NCBI GenBank assembly: GCA_006384855.1
Contig: VCJN01002438.1
Span: 62,001 to 126,000 of the forward strand
Direction: 5' to 3'
Source of the DNA: Tetraselmis striata
Lineage: Eukaryota; Chlorophyta; Chlorodendrophyceae; Chlorodendrales; Chlorodendraceae
DNA length: 64,000 nucleotides
Part shown: positions 44,701 through 57,683 of the stretch, in pieces
Layout of the letters: every line of letters begins with the position of its first letter
Position numbering within the stretch: position 1 is the first letter of the stretch
Notes under the pieces: model-generated
The model's input: only the letters and a program-made list of their open reading frames with translations
Database searches by the model: none
Told to the model about the DNA's origin: nothing
Program-made: the position numbers and the translations under genes

Positions 44701-47700
44701 GCCCGCCAGATGGCAATCGGTCAAGCAGCCAACGTCAAACGCTGACGTCGCCATAATTGGACTTGGCCCATTTGTCTGACATTATTTTGCAATGTCACGT
44801 AACCCTCACAATTGGGAGCAGGACAGCTGCACTGGCGTTGTGGCGAGGCATCAGGAATTGGAGCGTACCAATGCTGGCAGGCGAGGCATGGGTGATGGAG
44901 TCGGTCTCAAAGAGCAAGTTCGTGCCAGTGCGCAACTTGATGGTTTCCCCCGTGCCCAGCGTCAGCTCCCTGCGCAGCAGCAGCGCGTTGGAGGCGGCGA
45001 TCTCAGCAGCAGCAATTACACACAGTCAGACTCATCTGACTACCCCTTGCCTATCTACGCATCCGGGTTCTCAGTGCCGTTCGCACATAGCTCTGGGGTC
45101 TGCCATGTCCGGCAGGCCATGGTCCCCCTGGGGCACCCACCTGGAATCATCCAGCAGCGTGTTGAGGTCCTCCATCCACACCGGGTCCACCGGTCCGTCC
45201 AAGACGATCCAGTGATCGCCAGATGTTGACGCAGAGGCCTCACGCAATGCAGCAGTGAAGATCCCATCCGCCCACAACTGTGAGCTACTGCTGTAGGAGC
45301 CATAAAGACCCTCCTTGGAGATAGCCTTCGGGTAGATCACTGTCTCTGTCAGCTTAAACCCCGGCTGCACATAGTGGGTGGAGGGGAATTGTGAGGGGGG
45401 GGGGGGGGGGGGAGGGAGACTCAGCCCCGGCGCTGTTGATTGCAATAGCAGTGTAAAGGAAGGGTGCTTGCGGCCGCGGGCACACGGTGGGAGGGGGGGG
45501 GGGGGGGGGGGGGGGGGGGTCTTGAGAAGGGAGACAACGCAAGGCCGTGATCGGGCGCCACAGTAGCTGCGAGCCTCCATCGACGAGTGTTACATGGAAT
45601 GCACAGTGGGCGACCGGGGGCGTACTGCAGCCTTGAGGCGACGTATGGCATCCAGCAGAAGTCGCCGCAGGGCAGTCTTTCCACAGCCAGCATTGCCCAG
45701 CAGCATCACGCCCGGCTGCATTTCAACCATGTCGGCCAGCTGGATGGCATGACGCACGATGTGCGTACCAACCTGCACGCTGGGCGTGTCCACACCAACC
45801 TTGCGCAGCGTCTCCACTAATTTCAGGTTGTCACCTCGGCTGCCACCGTCTTCTGGAAAGGCATTCTGCAGCAGCACCTCAAATACTGGCACGTCCTGTA
45901 CTCGCCAGCAGCACATCCATGGATTAGACAGCCGCAGGGTCGTGCAAGCAATCGGCCATACGACCATGGGAAGCGTTTCATCCAGTATTCAGCGTGGTTT
46001 TAGTGGGACGCAGCAGACTGCTCACACAAGGCCCTGCTGTAGCCGAGAGCCAACACAAAAGCTGACCATGAGCAGTGCACGACGTGCTGTGCCTCATAGA
46101 TGATGGGCAGCAACACACCTGCGGCAACAGCCGTGGAATGATGACTCGCTGCAGAGCGCGCTGGCAGTAGAGCATTTCCAAGGAGGCGGCTCTGCTTTCC
46201 AGCATGTAGGCATTGCTGTCCGCCGCAGCCTTTAGTGTCTTGCACTTCTGAATTAGGAGCTTTAGGGTGCGCATGCCAAAGTCATAGTGTGCAGACCTGC
46301 TCAGCCGCTGACTGGCCACCTGTAGGCAGCCCACAATCTGGCAGGGCAAAGGAAACCACATACAAGATGAGCCAAGTCAGACCCCCCCCCCCCCCCCCCC
46401 CCCCCCCCACCGTCGTCCTTTTCCCCATCATCACGTGGTCAACAGTGCGGCAGCCCCTAATAGTGTTTCCAGCATCGTAAACACAAATGTACAGCTCAAG
46501 CTGTACGTCAATCATAAATGCCGTAGCTGCTATGGGTCAAGGTTTGCTTGATACAGTATGTACTGACGCAAACGCAGCCGTTAGCTGCTGGTGAAGCATT
46601 CATCGTGACAAATCCATCAAGTAAGATGCACCCAGAAGGCGAAAATAGCATTCTGGCTACTGACCAAGCGCTAGCGCAACCAGGTAAGCAGCTGCCAGCA
46701 GGACAGTGTGAATGCCAGCAGGAATGACATTCGGTGCAAACGCGGCGCCACACCTGTTGGGCTGCCGTTCTGCCCTGCTGGAAGCCTGCCGCAAACAGCA
46801 GGACCTCCGCGATGATAACGTAGTCAGGGCGCATCATCGCTACGGGCCGGAAAAGCTCCTTGATGTTAGAGGGCATGTCGCGTTGCCGAGCCATGTACGT
46901 AGGGTTACATGTCGTGAAAAGTGCCATGCCAGGGTTAAGCTCCACCAGGGTGTGTGGCCCCAGCGCCACCTGCGCCGAGCACCAGCCGTGTCACATCCCA
47001 GCGGCCACGCATCCAGCACTAATGCGCAGTCTCAGACTGACGTTTCCGGAATTGGGTCACATTCAGGCGTTGAGAAGGACACCAGACTTGACAAGGTGTC
47101 AAGACACCCGCAGTGACTACCATTGCATCACGCGGACACGCTGCCCCTGTGGCTTGCTTCTCTATGCATGGCCATGACAAAGAGTAGGGCTTACCCTGGA
47201 GCTGCCGGCAATGAGTTCCGTTTGGATTGTGAGGATGTGCTTTGCCAGCACGCTCAGCACACCCTGTGCTAACCGATTGAACTCGTCAAAGCAGGCCCAG
47301 GCGCCAGTGCTGACGGCTCCCGCCAGAATCTTGACAATTGCCGTCATGTCCAGCGATTCAGTGCAGTTGTAGAGCACAAACTGCTTTCCCGTGTAGCGCG
47401 CCAGCTCCTTCACAGTTTCTGTCTTGCCGGTGCCTGCGGGCCCCTCGGGTGCGCCGCCCTGCGCCATCGGACAAACATAATAAAGTCTCCACCCATGCAG
47501 CCATCTCCGGTGGCATTTGCATTTAAAACTATCTACCTTAGCCAGCGTAGATCTGCTGCGGCCATCATACTTCAAACAGTTGGCCGTTTGTTGCTTTATC
47601 TCTCTCTCTCTCTCCATCTATCTCCCCCCCTGCCTCCCTCTATCTCTGTCTCTCTCGCTCCCTCCTTCTCTCCCCCCCTCCCTCCCTCTTTCTCTCCCTC

Positions 47701-50700
47701 TCTCTTTCTCCCTCTCTCTTCTATCTTTCTCGCTTTCTACCTTCCCATTCCTCACTCCCTATCACTCGCTCTCTCCCCCCCCCCCCTCTCAGTCTCAATC
47801 TATCGATCTACCCCCCCCCCCCCCTCTCAGTCTCAATCTATCGATCTACCCCCCCCCCCCCCCCCCGCCCGTCTCTCTCTCACACGCACGCTCTGTGTAG
47901 CTGTACGGCCAGAACAATTAGCATGATGCAATTAAAGAAATACCCCCCCCCCCCCCACCCCTCCCCCACCCCCCACTCACTTTCCACAGAATAGAACAAG
48001 AAGCTTCTCTTCCCTTGCTCCTTGGGCTTTCCCAGGAAGCTTGCCTTTTTGAGGTGAACCGCGCTGAGCAGCGTGGCAAACGCGCGTTCCGTCAGCGGCG
48101 TGAGGACGAGCCGCTGGTGCATGCCCAGGTACTCCAGCCCGTATTTGGCCCTCGTCTCCATGCAGCATACAAGCACCGCCTTTGACTCTCGGCGCGACTT
48201 ATCTTCGTGCTGTATCTGATAGCGCAGCTGGCGCACCCACTCAAAGTCGCCCTCGTGGTCCACCTGCAGGGACATCAGGCTCAGTCAGAGAAGCATGCAG
48301 GCACACCATGCAGGGACAGAGTATGAAGCCGCACACGCATAGGGATCCTTAATTGCGAGAAGGTGACAGTTATGTGAAGGAACGCGCGGTATGAACGCGC
48401 GGCAATGCATGATTTTGAAGTATACTTCGCAGCCGGCAAGAGGCCCTGCATGTTGAATATGGGGAGCAACGAAGGAAGCAGTCACACTCTCATCCAGTTC
48501 TTGCGCCCAAGATTGCTCACCTTCTCAGCAATAAGGCGCGCCACCATATCTCGCTGATAAATCTTGGCCACGACGAGGTTGGTGAGAGTGCTGCGGCGCT
48601 TGGCCTCCAAATCCTCAGCTAGGATGCGCATGATTTCCTCCAGCTCTGATGCCATAAAACTGTTCACCACGCTGAACAGCTCCTCAGCCTGACTGGCGGC
48701 CACGAGTGACTCATTATTCTTCTCGATGAATCGCTGTGGAACAGGAAGCGCAAAGCGCTTGAGCATGCCCTTTCGCTCTGCGATGTCCAGGGTCTTCACC
48801 GACATCATGGACTTGGGCAGCTTCTTCAAGATACCCCTGCTCAATCCACCAGTAACTGCCAGTCAGCATGCCATCAGTGAGAAGTCGTGGCTATGTGTCA
48901 TGAAACGCCCAAAACCCCGGATTGTCACCTCTGAACGGCATCATCACCGGCGCTTTGACCATCCTTTGGAGCAGAAACTATCCTCCCTGAAGAGGGAGCT
49001 CGCTTCATCTGCCGCACATGTGCAGCATGTAGGCTTCCCTTCCCACTAGACATATCCTCGTGCTCCTCCTCCTCCTCCTGGATCCCATCCAATTTTGAGG
49101 CCGAGTTGACGTCCACAACATGTGCATGCCGCAGGTGACGGCTCACGTGCTGGCTGCCGCGGCCATGCACTTCGACATCAGGGATGAAAGAGCCACGAGT
49201 GCCAGCCTCCGTCACTTGTTGCCGCTCGGACTCGTCGCCTTTCCGGTGCTCCTGGCGAGAGGCAAGCACCAGAGGCTCAGGGAGGGCCAGCTGTCACATT
49301 CGCCAGCGCTTGGCACTACGTGTTTGCTTCTCGGAATTAAGCAAATGGCATCAACCCTCATTCGCACACAGAGCAGCATTCAGAGTGGAGAACATTGCAA
49401 TAAAAAGGTGCATGCACGCAAAGGTATAGGTGCAGTGGAAAGCCGCGTTAGCAAGCTGTAATTAATGCCTTGGTACCTCAGGCAAAAGTCTGAATTACCT
49501 GGATAAAATTGAGAATGGTGGACACCTCATGGCTCCACACCATAGAAGACACCAAAGTGACAGCCTGGCTGCAGCCGCTGAACAGCCAGTCGCCGTAGTT
49601 TCCGCTTCCGTAAGTGTGAATAAGATTCTCTATGTCCGCCATGATGGCTTGCTGCATGCTCTTCTCCAGAGAAGTCATCCAGTGGTCCACCTCGTACGCG
49701 ATGTTGGTGGCGGATGCCTTGAGCTGGATGGGTGTGGAAAACAACAGGCGTTCGCCCTCGCCGCTAGCGATGCCCAGCAGCGTACAGGCATCAGGCAGAG
49801 CCTCGTCTGGTGGCGCCAGCAGCATGTATTCCGCCCCTGGGAACACCTTGTGCAGAAAGGGCTCGACCTGCAGCAGCATATTCTCTCTGGGTCAAGACTC
49901 AAGAGGCGCTACTCTGAGGCTGATGCCGTAAGCACAGTTGGGTCGTGGCAGGAGACATATTCCACACCTGAGCTGGTTCCCGGGAGCGCTCCAGCAGCTC
50001 CAGCAACGTGTTGTTCGACAGAAAGTTGAACCGGGGGAACTGCATGCGCTTGAGGTTTAAGTACTCCTGCATGCCCTTTATGATCTGCGAGAGGCGCTGC
50101 CTGAGGGGGGCGGGGACACACATAGATGGTAATGACACGACCGCAGGCGCAAGTTAAGGTAAGCAGGGTGCTTATGATCCCCGGCAATGAATTCCACGCA
50201 TTAGAAAAATCGGCTCAACACCCATCTCAACCGCCCTTCATTTGCAAGGGTGCATACTGTGCGTCCTTCAGGCGCTCAATCAAGCTTGCTCGCTGGCTGA
50301 TGTCAATGAGGTTGGGAAATTGCGACGTCTCCGCCACAATGTTGCGCCACATGATGTCAATGACCGCAAAACGACGGGCCTCTGTCGGCATTTGCTTGGC
50401 TGTTGTCTCGCTGTTGAACAGGATCTCAGCATGTGCCCAGGAGCGCTGCACTTGGAGCCACAGCGCCGTCAGCGCCTGAATAGACGCGATGGCACCCTCC
50501 CAGTACACCGCGCGGTCCTGGCAGATGGACATCAGCAAAGCACCGAGCAAGCACCCTGTCAGACCAGTTGACATTACCAAGGCGAGGCACATTGGGCACA
50601 GTGACTCGAAACATAATTGGCATGAGTGTCATGCAGACTGAATACAGACTTCGTAGGCGCAGCGTCGTCTCTCATTTGACAGCCTGGGCACTGGTTCGAT

Positions 50701-53700
50701 AACCAGTTTACTAAGCCGACCACCACCCACATATAGCATCAACATAGAGGCATCCTGTGACAAATTGTTCGTCGTTGGTTGTGAAGAGTGATCCTAACCT
50801 TGTGCGGCTCGACGTAGGGGCTCATCAGCAGCCCCTGGAGCCGCAGCATGGTGTCGTCCAGCATCATCACAAGGTCGTCGCCGCCCCACATTACCTATAC
50901 ACATAGCCAGGCATGACCGTCAGACGTTAGCATGCCAAACTGGCGGAGGGACAGGCACCCTGATATAGTGGTAGACGGGATCTGATGTGCTAAGGTTAAG
51001 AACGAGTTATTGAATCGGGGGGGGGGGGGGGGGGGGGGGGGTCCACCTGTGTGCCAGTGCGGCCATGCGGGCGGAGGTCGATTTCCATGCCGCTAAATTC
51101 CGCGTCCACCTTGTCTAGTACCTTCTCAATTGCCATCTCTTTGACAGCCAGTTCCACCACCTACATACAATCAACGGCAGTATAGTGGCGTCAGGGAACT
51201 ACTGCCGCCTGTAGTACTCTGCGCCACAAACTTCCCTTGACCAACTGCCAGATTCGTTGTAGGCCCGTTGTCACAAGGCGCTGAGCTGATTGCCATTTGA
51301 TTTGTCAGTCACGGCCGGCATATGACCCGCCTGATAATCATTCAAGTAGTCACCGCGCGGCAATCCGATTAATCGCAGAGATTGCTACCAAATGATTAGG
51401 TCAAAGTGCACACTGGTCGACAATGTCAGTGAGCCCCATTGGGTCGACTAGCTATCCAGCACTCCATAAGTCACGCGCCATAGGCCATACCTCACTGATC
51501 TCGAGCAAATGGTTCATGAAGCCAAGTTGAATGACCATCTGCATACTCCAGAGGTGGCGGTCCTCATCCGGGCTTACCCCTGTGATCTCATACACTCGCA
51601 GCCAGTGACGCTCGCGCAGGCCAGGAGTGCGCAGGGCGGCGGTGAGCGGCAGGTGATAGGCGCAGTCCTCAATGGCGGCCTTGGTGTTGGAGGCTACGCG
51701 GTAGGGGCCTGCCGTTAGCGCCTTCTCAAGGCGCATGAGAGTCTTCATCCACAGCGGCACCTGCTGCTCCAGCGCATCCAGGTTGACAGAGAACAGAGGT
51801 CCATACATCCACTTGGCCATCCACTTCTGGTAATCGCTCACCAGCGTCCACAGGTCCACATAAGGCGCCAGCTGCTTGTTTAGGTCCTCTATCTGCTTGT
51901 AGTCGGTTGGCTCCCAGTTGATGAGCGCCTCCCTGCTGTTGATAAGAGCCGCTTCATCCCGCAGCGCAGCCAGGCGCTCGCCGAGCCGGCGCACCTCCAC
52001 TACATAGAATGATGCCTCATCCTCGTCATCCTCTGTCTGCCAGCGGTCCACCTCATCCTTCAAGCCGTACAGCTGCGCAAAGGAGCACATTTCAGCACCT
52101 TACTCTGCATGCTGTAACAGGAAGACTGCATCATGCGGGGCGCGATGCTGGCTACAATGTAACGCAATGTGTGCGTGCCTTTTCCCTGGAATTGCACCTC
52201 ACAAAGGACAGCATTCCAAGGCAGGGCGTGTAGTAGCTCCAAGGAAGGGGCGGATATCAACACGCTAGTGCCCCAACAATACTCAACACCATCTTTCTTA
52301 TGTGTGTAGTGAGCTGGAAGAGCGCCTTGCTGCAAGACAAAAGGTAGCAGAGACAAGAGACGCACCTTGTTTTGGAAGTCCACCTGCATCTGCTGCAGGT
52401 GCTCGACATACTCATTCTCCTCCTCCATGATCGAGTTGCGCCGGGCCGCAGTCGCCTCGTCAATGGTATTTGGTAGCGCCATGGTGGCCCAGATGTCCAC
52501 AAAGTCCTCAGGATCAAGCTGAAAATGGTACTTATCCAGAAGCTCGAGCCGTGCGCCCACCTGTCAATGATCAGGCAGGACCAAGCAGCAGTCGCGGTCA
52601 GCCTGCCAGAATGCCATCTCATTGGTGGCGCTCGTGTGTTCATGCAGCCCAGGTTCTGCAAGTGGAACGGCATACCCCAGCAGAAGCAAGACTATTCCAC
52701 TTGTTGCCATATGACATAATTGAACACATAATAAGCAATGATGTACAATGATGTCTGACCCGGTGGGCAAACCTTCTCCAGGATTAACCGCTGCTCGTCA
52801 ACTGCTTCCGGGTACGCGGCCAACCGGTCTAGCAGCGCATACAACTCCTCAAGGTTATGGCTCGGTGCGCAGATGTCGTCATGAATAGCAGTTAGCACGC
52901 CTTTACAGCCTGATGCAAGTCTGAGGGCCTCGCGAGCAAGCTCTGACAGCAGAATCTGCGCAATGCCATCGGCCACACCGCATGTCAGTAATGGCCGCAG
53001 TGCTGCTCATGCAGGAACGTTGCACAGCACCTTTGCACAGGATGGCGCCGCATGGCTGCCAGCATGTGGCACTGCGCATACGCATTTGTACTGCTTGCCT
53101 GCCTGGCACAGAGTCTCAACTGGGAGGCAGGCCCACCTCCGCAAACCATTGTGCACCCTCCACCAGCTGATTGCGGACAGCGGCGCAATTGACATGATAG
53201 ATACCAATCGCAATCTGCGTCGGCAACTCCGCCACAATCTCAGCCTCCTCCTTGCGATACGCTGCGATTGCGTCCTCCCAATCCTCTAGCCTATCCCCAT
53301 TGTGCTGCTGCCACTGCTTGAGGAAGAGGTCGCCCGCGCCTTTACCCGCGCCCAGCAGCCGATCGTGGTCCCCAAAGTTGTCCAGTAGGTCGGCCAATTG
53401 TACCAAGGACCTCTTCATCGCGTTCTGGATTTTGGTGGTTGCTGACACCACAAGAGGGCTGTCCATGCGCAGCACATGTGGCAACGAGCCAGCCAGGTCG
53501 ATGGTGAAGGAGGCTGTGCCCTTGGATTTGTCCCACACCAGTGCCTGCGAGTGAGCCCGTAAAGCGCGCGCGTTTAAGCGCAGTGCACAAAACATAACAC
53601 CCACAACGCAGGATTCCAGGTAGCAAAGCAAGTGGTCAACAAAATTACCAACAACATCCAGCGGATTTTACTACCGACAGCTGTATGACGCGGGGAGACA

Positions 53701-56700
53701 TGCAAGGCTACTAGTGGGAGAAGAGGGGGGGGGCGGGGGATGGTCATGGAGAGTCATGACACCAAGGAGATGGGACGTACCGGGGACAAGGCAATGGCAG
53801 GTGTCTTGTTCATGGTGTCGACTGCAGAGGCAATAGTGGCAATCAGGCGTTGCGTAAAGCTGGCCAAGGGCGGATTGTACACAATCTTGGATCCATCCAC
53901 CTCCAGATTGGTGAAAAAGAGACTGGTTGCGATCTCTTTCGCCGCCATGAAGCCCACAGCATCAGTGTACACCTGGATGGAGTGGCTGAGGTGCCGATTC
54001 AGCACATTGTGCACCTTCATGTTTGCGAGCACCACCAGCCGGCCATAAGCATCCACATCCATATCGCCTGCGCTGCGTCCTGCCGCCACCAGCGCATCCG
54101 CCTCCTCCTCAGCAGCGTCCATGAATATATTGCACATGTTGGACAACACCCGGCTGCTGATCTCCTTCAGCGTGCTCATCATGGCGGTCTCGCTGTCGTC
54201 CAGGAAGCGCGCCATTTCGTTATCCCGTGAAGCGGGAGCGCTGCCACGGATTGGGCTTGCTGCTCGACCGGCAGCCGTGCTGCGCCGGCTTACGTTCGGT
54301 GAGCTGCGCTCGTGATAAGAGATGCTCTGTCATATGAGCACAGGGCGAAGGGGCTCAGCGACTGGCTTTTGTCTTACTGTGCTAACAAAGTCTACTGTGC
54401 CGCCAGTGAAGCGACTGGCAGAGAAGGGCGCTGAGTACAAGCAGCAAGATGCACCTTGATACCGAACAAGTCTAGCTCTGTGATGTCCTGCATGTACATG
54501 TGGATGGCCTGCAGCGGCGGAACACCACAGCGGGTCAGTGTTGTAAAGTGAGGTTTAGGAATGCGTACAAGCGGCCACGATCAGGAGGGCTCCTCAACCA
54601 CAGAATGCAGGTGCAAGGAAGGACGCGTGGAATGCGCGTGGTTCCCACCTGCAGCGCCTTCAAGCGATGGCAATTTCCCACCACCGTAACACCCGCCAGC
54701 TTCACAGCAGTACACCGGACAGGGGGCGCCTGGAGGCACTCTTCCAAGCCCCGGGTCCCAGCACTGTATGAGCTCTTGCCACCCTGACCATCCCATGACG
54801 GCGAGAACGCCCAGAGTACTTAGCTGGGCAGCATGTAACATTTAGCATGTAAAATGTAACATGAACCGCATGCACCGCCGCACACCAGAAATTAATGTGT
54901 GCAGGTGGAATGGGTCCCATGGAAGCTTCCAAGAAAGCCACCACCGAGGTGCATCCTTTTGATAAGAGCAAATATACCAGCAGCAAGGGAAACACTTGGA
55001 ATTGCTGATGCTGCTGCAAAGGTGAGGGGGCTGAGCAATACATCCTCTCACCTTGACAGCCTCCAGGTCTTGCAGCACTCCGGCACCCGCCTCCACCGGC
55101 ATAGTGTTTGCTGCTGCTACAACGGAGTTGTCAAAAATGACCTCGTTGTTTGTTGCGAGGAAGTCGTCCGTTACCTCTTGGAACAAGTACCCCAGCTTCT
55201 CCTCATCAGGCGGCTCCAGCTGCCGCATCCAATGCTGTCCGCTCTGCATCCAGCCAATGCCCAGGCGTAGTGGACTGCAAGACAATAAAGGCGCGGATCA
55301 GATGGCTAGACCGCTAGCTCAATGCTCCGCTCTACTGCCCCAGCTCACGCCCACGGGCACCTTCCGACCGCCAGTCTGTAATGTGGCTTTGAACCATTCC
55401 TTAACATCCCTATCCCAAGCCATCTCCGACTTGAGGGGACATTAGAGAGACACCATCATTGACAACACCATCAATGAACAGTTGTCAAGTGGCTTGAACA
55501 TGAACACCCACGCATACTTTGCCATTTTCGTGTCATCCATGCAGGAACAGAGGAAGGGATGTTGGGCCCTAGGGATGGCGTGGGAGAGAGAAGACGTAGA
55601 GGGGGCGCACTGATCTGGTGTGCTGAACTTGGATAGCTTCGGACCCTCAGCCAAGCGGCCAATACGTCGCCGGATGTTATCACTCAGCCACGCAGGCATC
55701 TCAGCGCCCCCATCACGCGGCATGCGCTGCACCAGCATGTTGCGTAGCATGGCTGTCTCCTGTGTTGCGCGATACCCCTCGGCTGCGGCACGCCGAGCCT
55801 CCAGATCCTCTTGTGTCTCACCCTCGAACAGGATGTTGAGCACAGACACCCACTTCTGCTTACCGCTCAGGCGCCACTCCACCAAGTATTGCTGCCCGTC
55901 CTCGCTTGCTGCCACCACCTGACACTCAGTCCACTCGACTCGCCCATCGCTGTGCACCCACTGCAGGGCACGCCGTACACAGCGGTTTTTTTATCCTGGA
56001 GCAGACTATTGCTGCCTCTCATTGGCGGGGCATGCACCCATATGTACACTTGCATCATATGTTTTGACTACTGCTTGTCACTGCAACGCCATTGAACACT
56101 TCCTATCCCATGATCTCCGGGAGTGCACACATAAAAAGGGAGGTCGCATGTGCGATAAGAGCGATTGATCACCTTGGACTTGGCGGGCGACCCTCTTCCG
56201 CGGCGCCCTGAAGACGCGGCAGCGGACTTGTCCGCAAGCGTAGAGTCGTCAAACTGCGCCAGTGGGAGGAAGGAGCGCTGCTGCGGAGCCCACACGCGCT
56301 CGCCCATTGCCTCCACGCTCTGCCGCCCAAACGAGGTAATCGCAGTCGGGTCTGTACATCGCAGCAGTTGCACCCACCCGATCAGTCCGCTTCGAGATGC
56401 TGGCGATGCTTAAAATTGCCGCCAGGCTGGGGCTAGGCACTGGCACAAACTGATCAGCACCAGCTGACACATTTGGCGGCTGGCAGCAACGCTGGGCTCG
56501 GTCCGCCCTGCGATCATCACGTGTGCTGCCCCCCCCCCTCCACCCCCCTCTCCTCCGTGGGCGTGCTTCCTACGGTCCGCCCAGCACCCACCTGGAGTAC
56601 TGCGAACCATATCTGTCCAGTGTGCGGCCGAGCTTCGCGCCTGAAGTGTGTCAGCAAGGGCCAGTGCGCCGGCGGGCCGCATTGCGAGCGCCAGCGCTGC

Positions 56701-57683
56701 CTCCACCTCTAGCGGTGCCAGTCGTGGGCTGCGAGGCAGGTCCGCCTTGGGTGGTGCTATGGAGCCAAGCAGGAGGCAGGAAACAGGGGGGGGTGGGGGG
56801 GGGGGGGGGGGGGGGGCATACAATTCAGCAATTTCGGCAGCCTGGGGCGGAGCAACAGAAGGGCAGCTACAGTGCTGCTGGCTGGCTAGTTGTCTGACTG
56901 ACAGGGTGCATGGTGTTACAGCATGTTTGAGAGGGGGATGAGGGCGGTGCGTACCTTTTGAGACGAACAGCGCGCGGGGCGTGCCGGAGGGCGAGACCGG
57001 GGGCAGGAGTGGGCGTTCCTCAAAGCGCGTGTCCACCTGGCTGAGGCCAAGCATTAGCGAGGAGGGTTGTCCACCTAGGCCATCTGCGCCTGCGGCTGTG
57101 GGCTCGCGGTTTCCCTGCTGCGGCAGCCCCGGCGGCGGTGGCGGCTGCCGCACGGGGGACAAGGACTTGCGGAGTGGCACCGCGCGCATGGCCTGCAGGC
57201 TCTGCAGGTAGGCGGCGTCCCACTGCACCACCTGCGAGGAGACCACGGAGATCCATATTAGCTCGCTTCGCCTGCGGGCGCATGCAGTGCTGCAGCTGGC
57301 CACCCCACTTGTACGCAACCTGCTGCGCGTAGGTGCAAAGCTATGGTTGCCACCTGACGTGGAATGCCTAACGCATCAGCAGGCGTGACAGCCAGTGCCA
57401 ACACCACCAGAGCCGTGCTTGAATGGAAGGGATGTGGCAAAAAGGGGGCAGCCACCTTGGGGTTGATGCCCTTGAAGCGTGTGACGAGGGGGTCGCTGTC
57501 CTCGTAGGCGAGCGCGAGCTGGTGCATGCGTGCATGAGCTGCGAGCTGCGCGTCGTCCGACGCCAGGCCGCTTGGCAGCAGGTACGCACCATCCCTTTCA
57601 AACTGCCGCCAGTTGGGGCGCCTGCTACCGGCCGGAGAGTGGGATACCTTGCCTCCCGACGGGCCCTCGTCCGGTGTGGCCAT
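32762..57683 (-). CDS. Axonemal dynein heavy chain
   Basis: One gene of about 25 kb with roughly 35-40 exons. The first five exons are 57683-57456, 57231-56955, 56756-56592, 56399-56173 and 55960-55611, joined in phase. The start is MATPDEGPSGG. The tail and linker span about 57.7-48.1 kb. Walker A motifs are AAA1 GPAGTGKTET (about 47.42 kb, with CFDEFNRL at about 47.28), AAA2 GNAGCGKT (45.68), AAA3 GPTGSGKS (43.77) and AAA4 GQAGSGRNG (41.29). Stalk and microtubule-binding domain lie at 40.1-38.6 kb, AAA5 at 38.4-37.3, AAA6 at 36.4-35.1, and the C-terminal domain ends after HWVQRGVAL. It is a microtubule motor of flagellar arms. The layout fits axonemal types, but the paralogue is not assigned. 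Acidic inserts lie between AAA3 and AAA4 and before AAA6. About 48 residues extend past the usual end. Some exon borders are unresolved. Confidence 0.93.
36640..36890 (-). other. Ser/Asp/Glu-rich insert after AAA5 of the dynein
   Basis: Within the exon that carries the SLYEKDKLPLALNMTLRL segment, about 75 residues rich in acidic and Ser residues (FSDDDSSGSDWESDGEG) interrupt the normal course. The frame is open on both sides. Confidence 0.6.
41650..42140 (-). other. Acidic low-complexity insert between AAA3 and AAA4 of the dynein
   Basis: One open exon encodes about 150 residues rich in Ala, Glu, Ser, Asp and Lys (for example DDVEDWQDSGDAELEAMSAA). It lies where other dynein heavy chains have only a short linker before the LLLLGxxGSGR loop. 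No splice signals clearly remove it. Confidence 0.6.
45484..45520. repeat. G homopolymer tract in dynein intron
   Basis: G run of more than 25 bases. A second run lies at about 45396-45412 in the same intron. Comparable runs within dynein introns lie at about 37148-37166 (G), 38490-38515 (C), 46381-46409 (C) and 51018-51041 (G). Confidence 0.9.
47459..48044 (-). other. GC-AG intron before AAA1, filled with C/CT-rich repeat
   Basis: The upstream exon ends VHLKK (AAG) followed by GCAAGC. The intron ends GCGCAG before GGAPEGPAGTGKTET, and this join gives the canonical dynein sequence in phase. On the plus strand about 47580-47990 is a pyrimidine tract of CT and C runs with a duplicated TCAGTCTCAATCTATCGATCTAC unit. 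Confidence 0.75.
56785..56817. repeat. G homopolymer tract in dynein intron 2
   Basis: Almost pure G run between exons 2 and 3 of the dynein gene. Frames reading through it give meaningless poly-Gly or poly-Pro. Confidence 0.9.

Noticed and set aside
45354-45693. Poly-Pro and poly-Gly frames in dynein introns
   Set aside because: They are translations of G/C homopolymer runs and lie between well-supported exons.
47495-47926. Ser/Leu-rich frames of 127-143 codons on the plus strand
   Set aside because: They are pure translations of the CT-rich tract inside a dynein intron.
48000-48044. A 22-residue insert before the dynein AAA1 P-loop
   Set aside because: It appears only if a downstream GT donor is used. 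The GC donor at 48044 gives the canonical GGAPEGPAGTGKTET join in phase.
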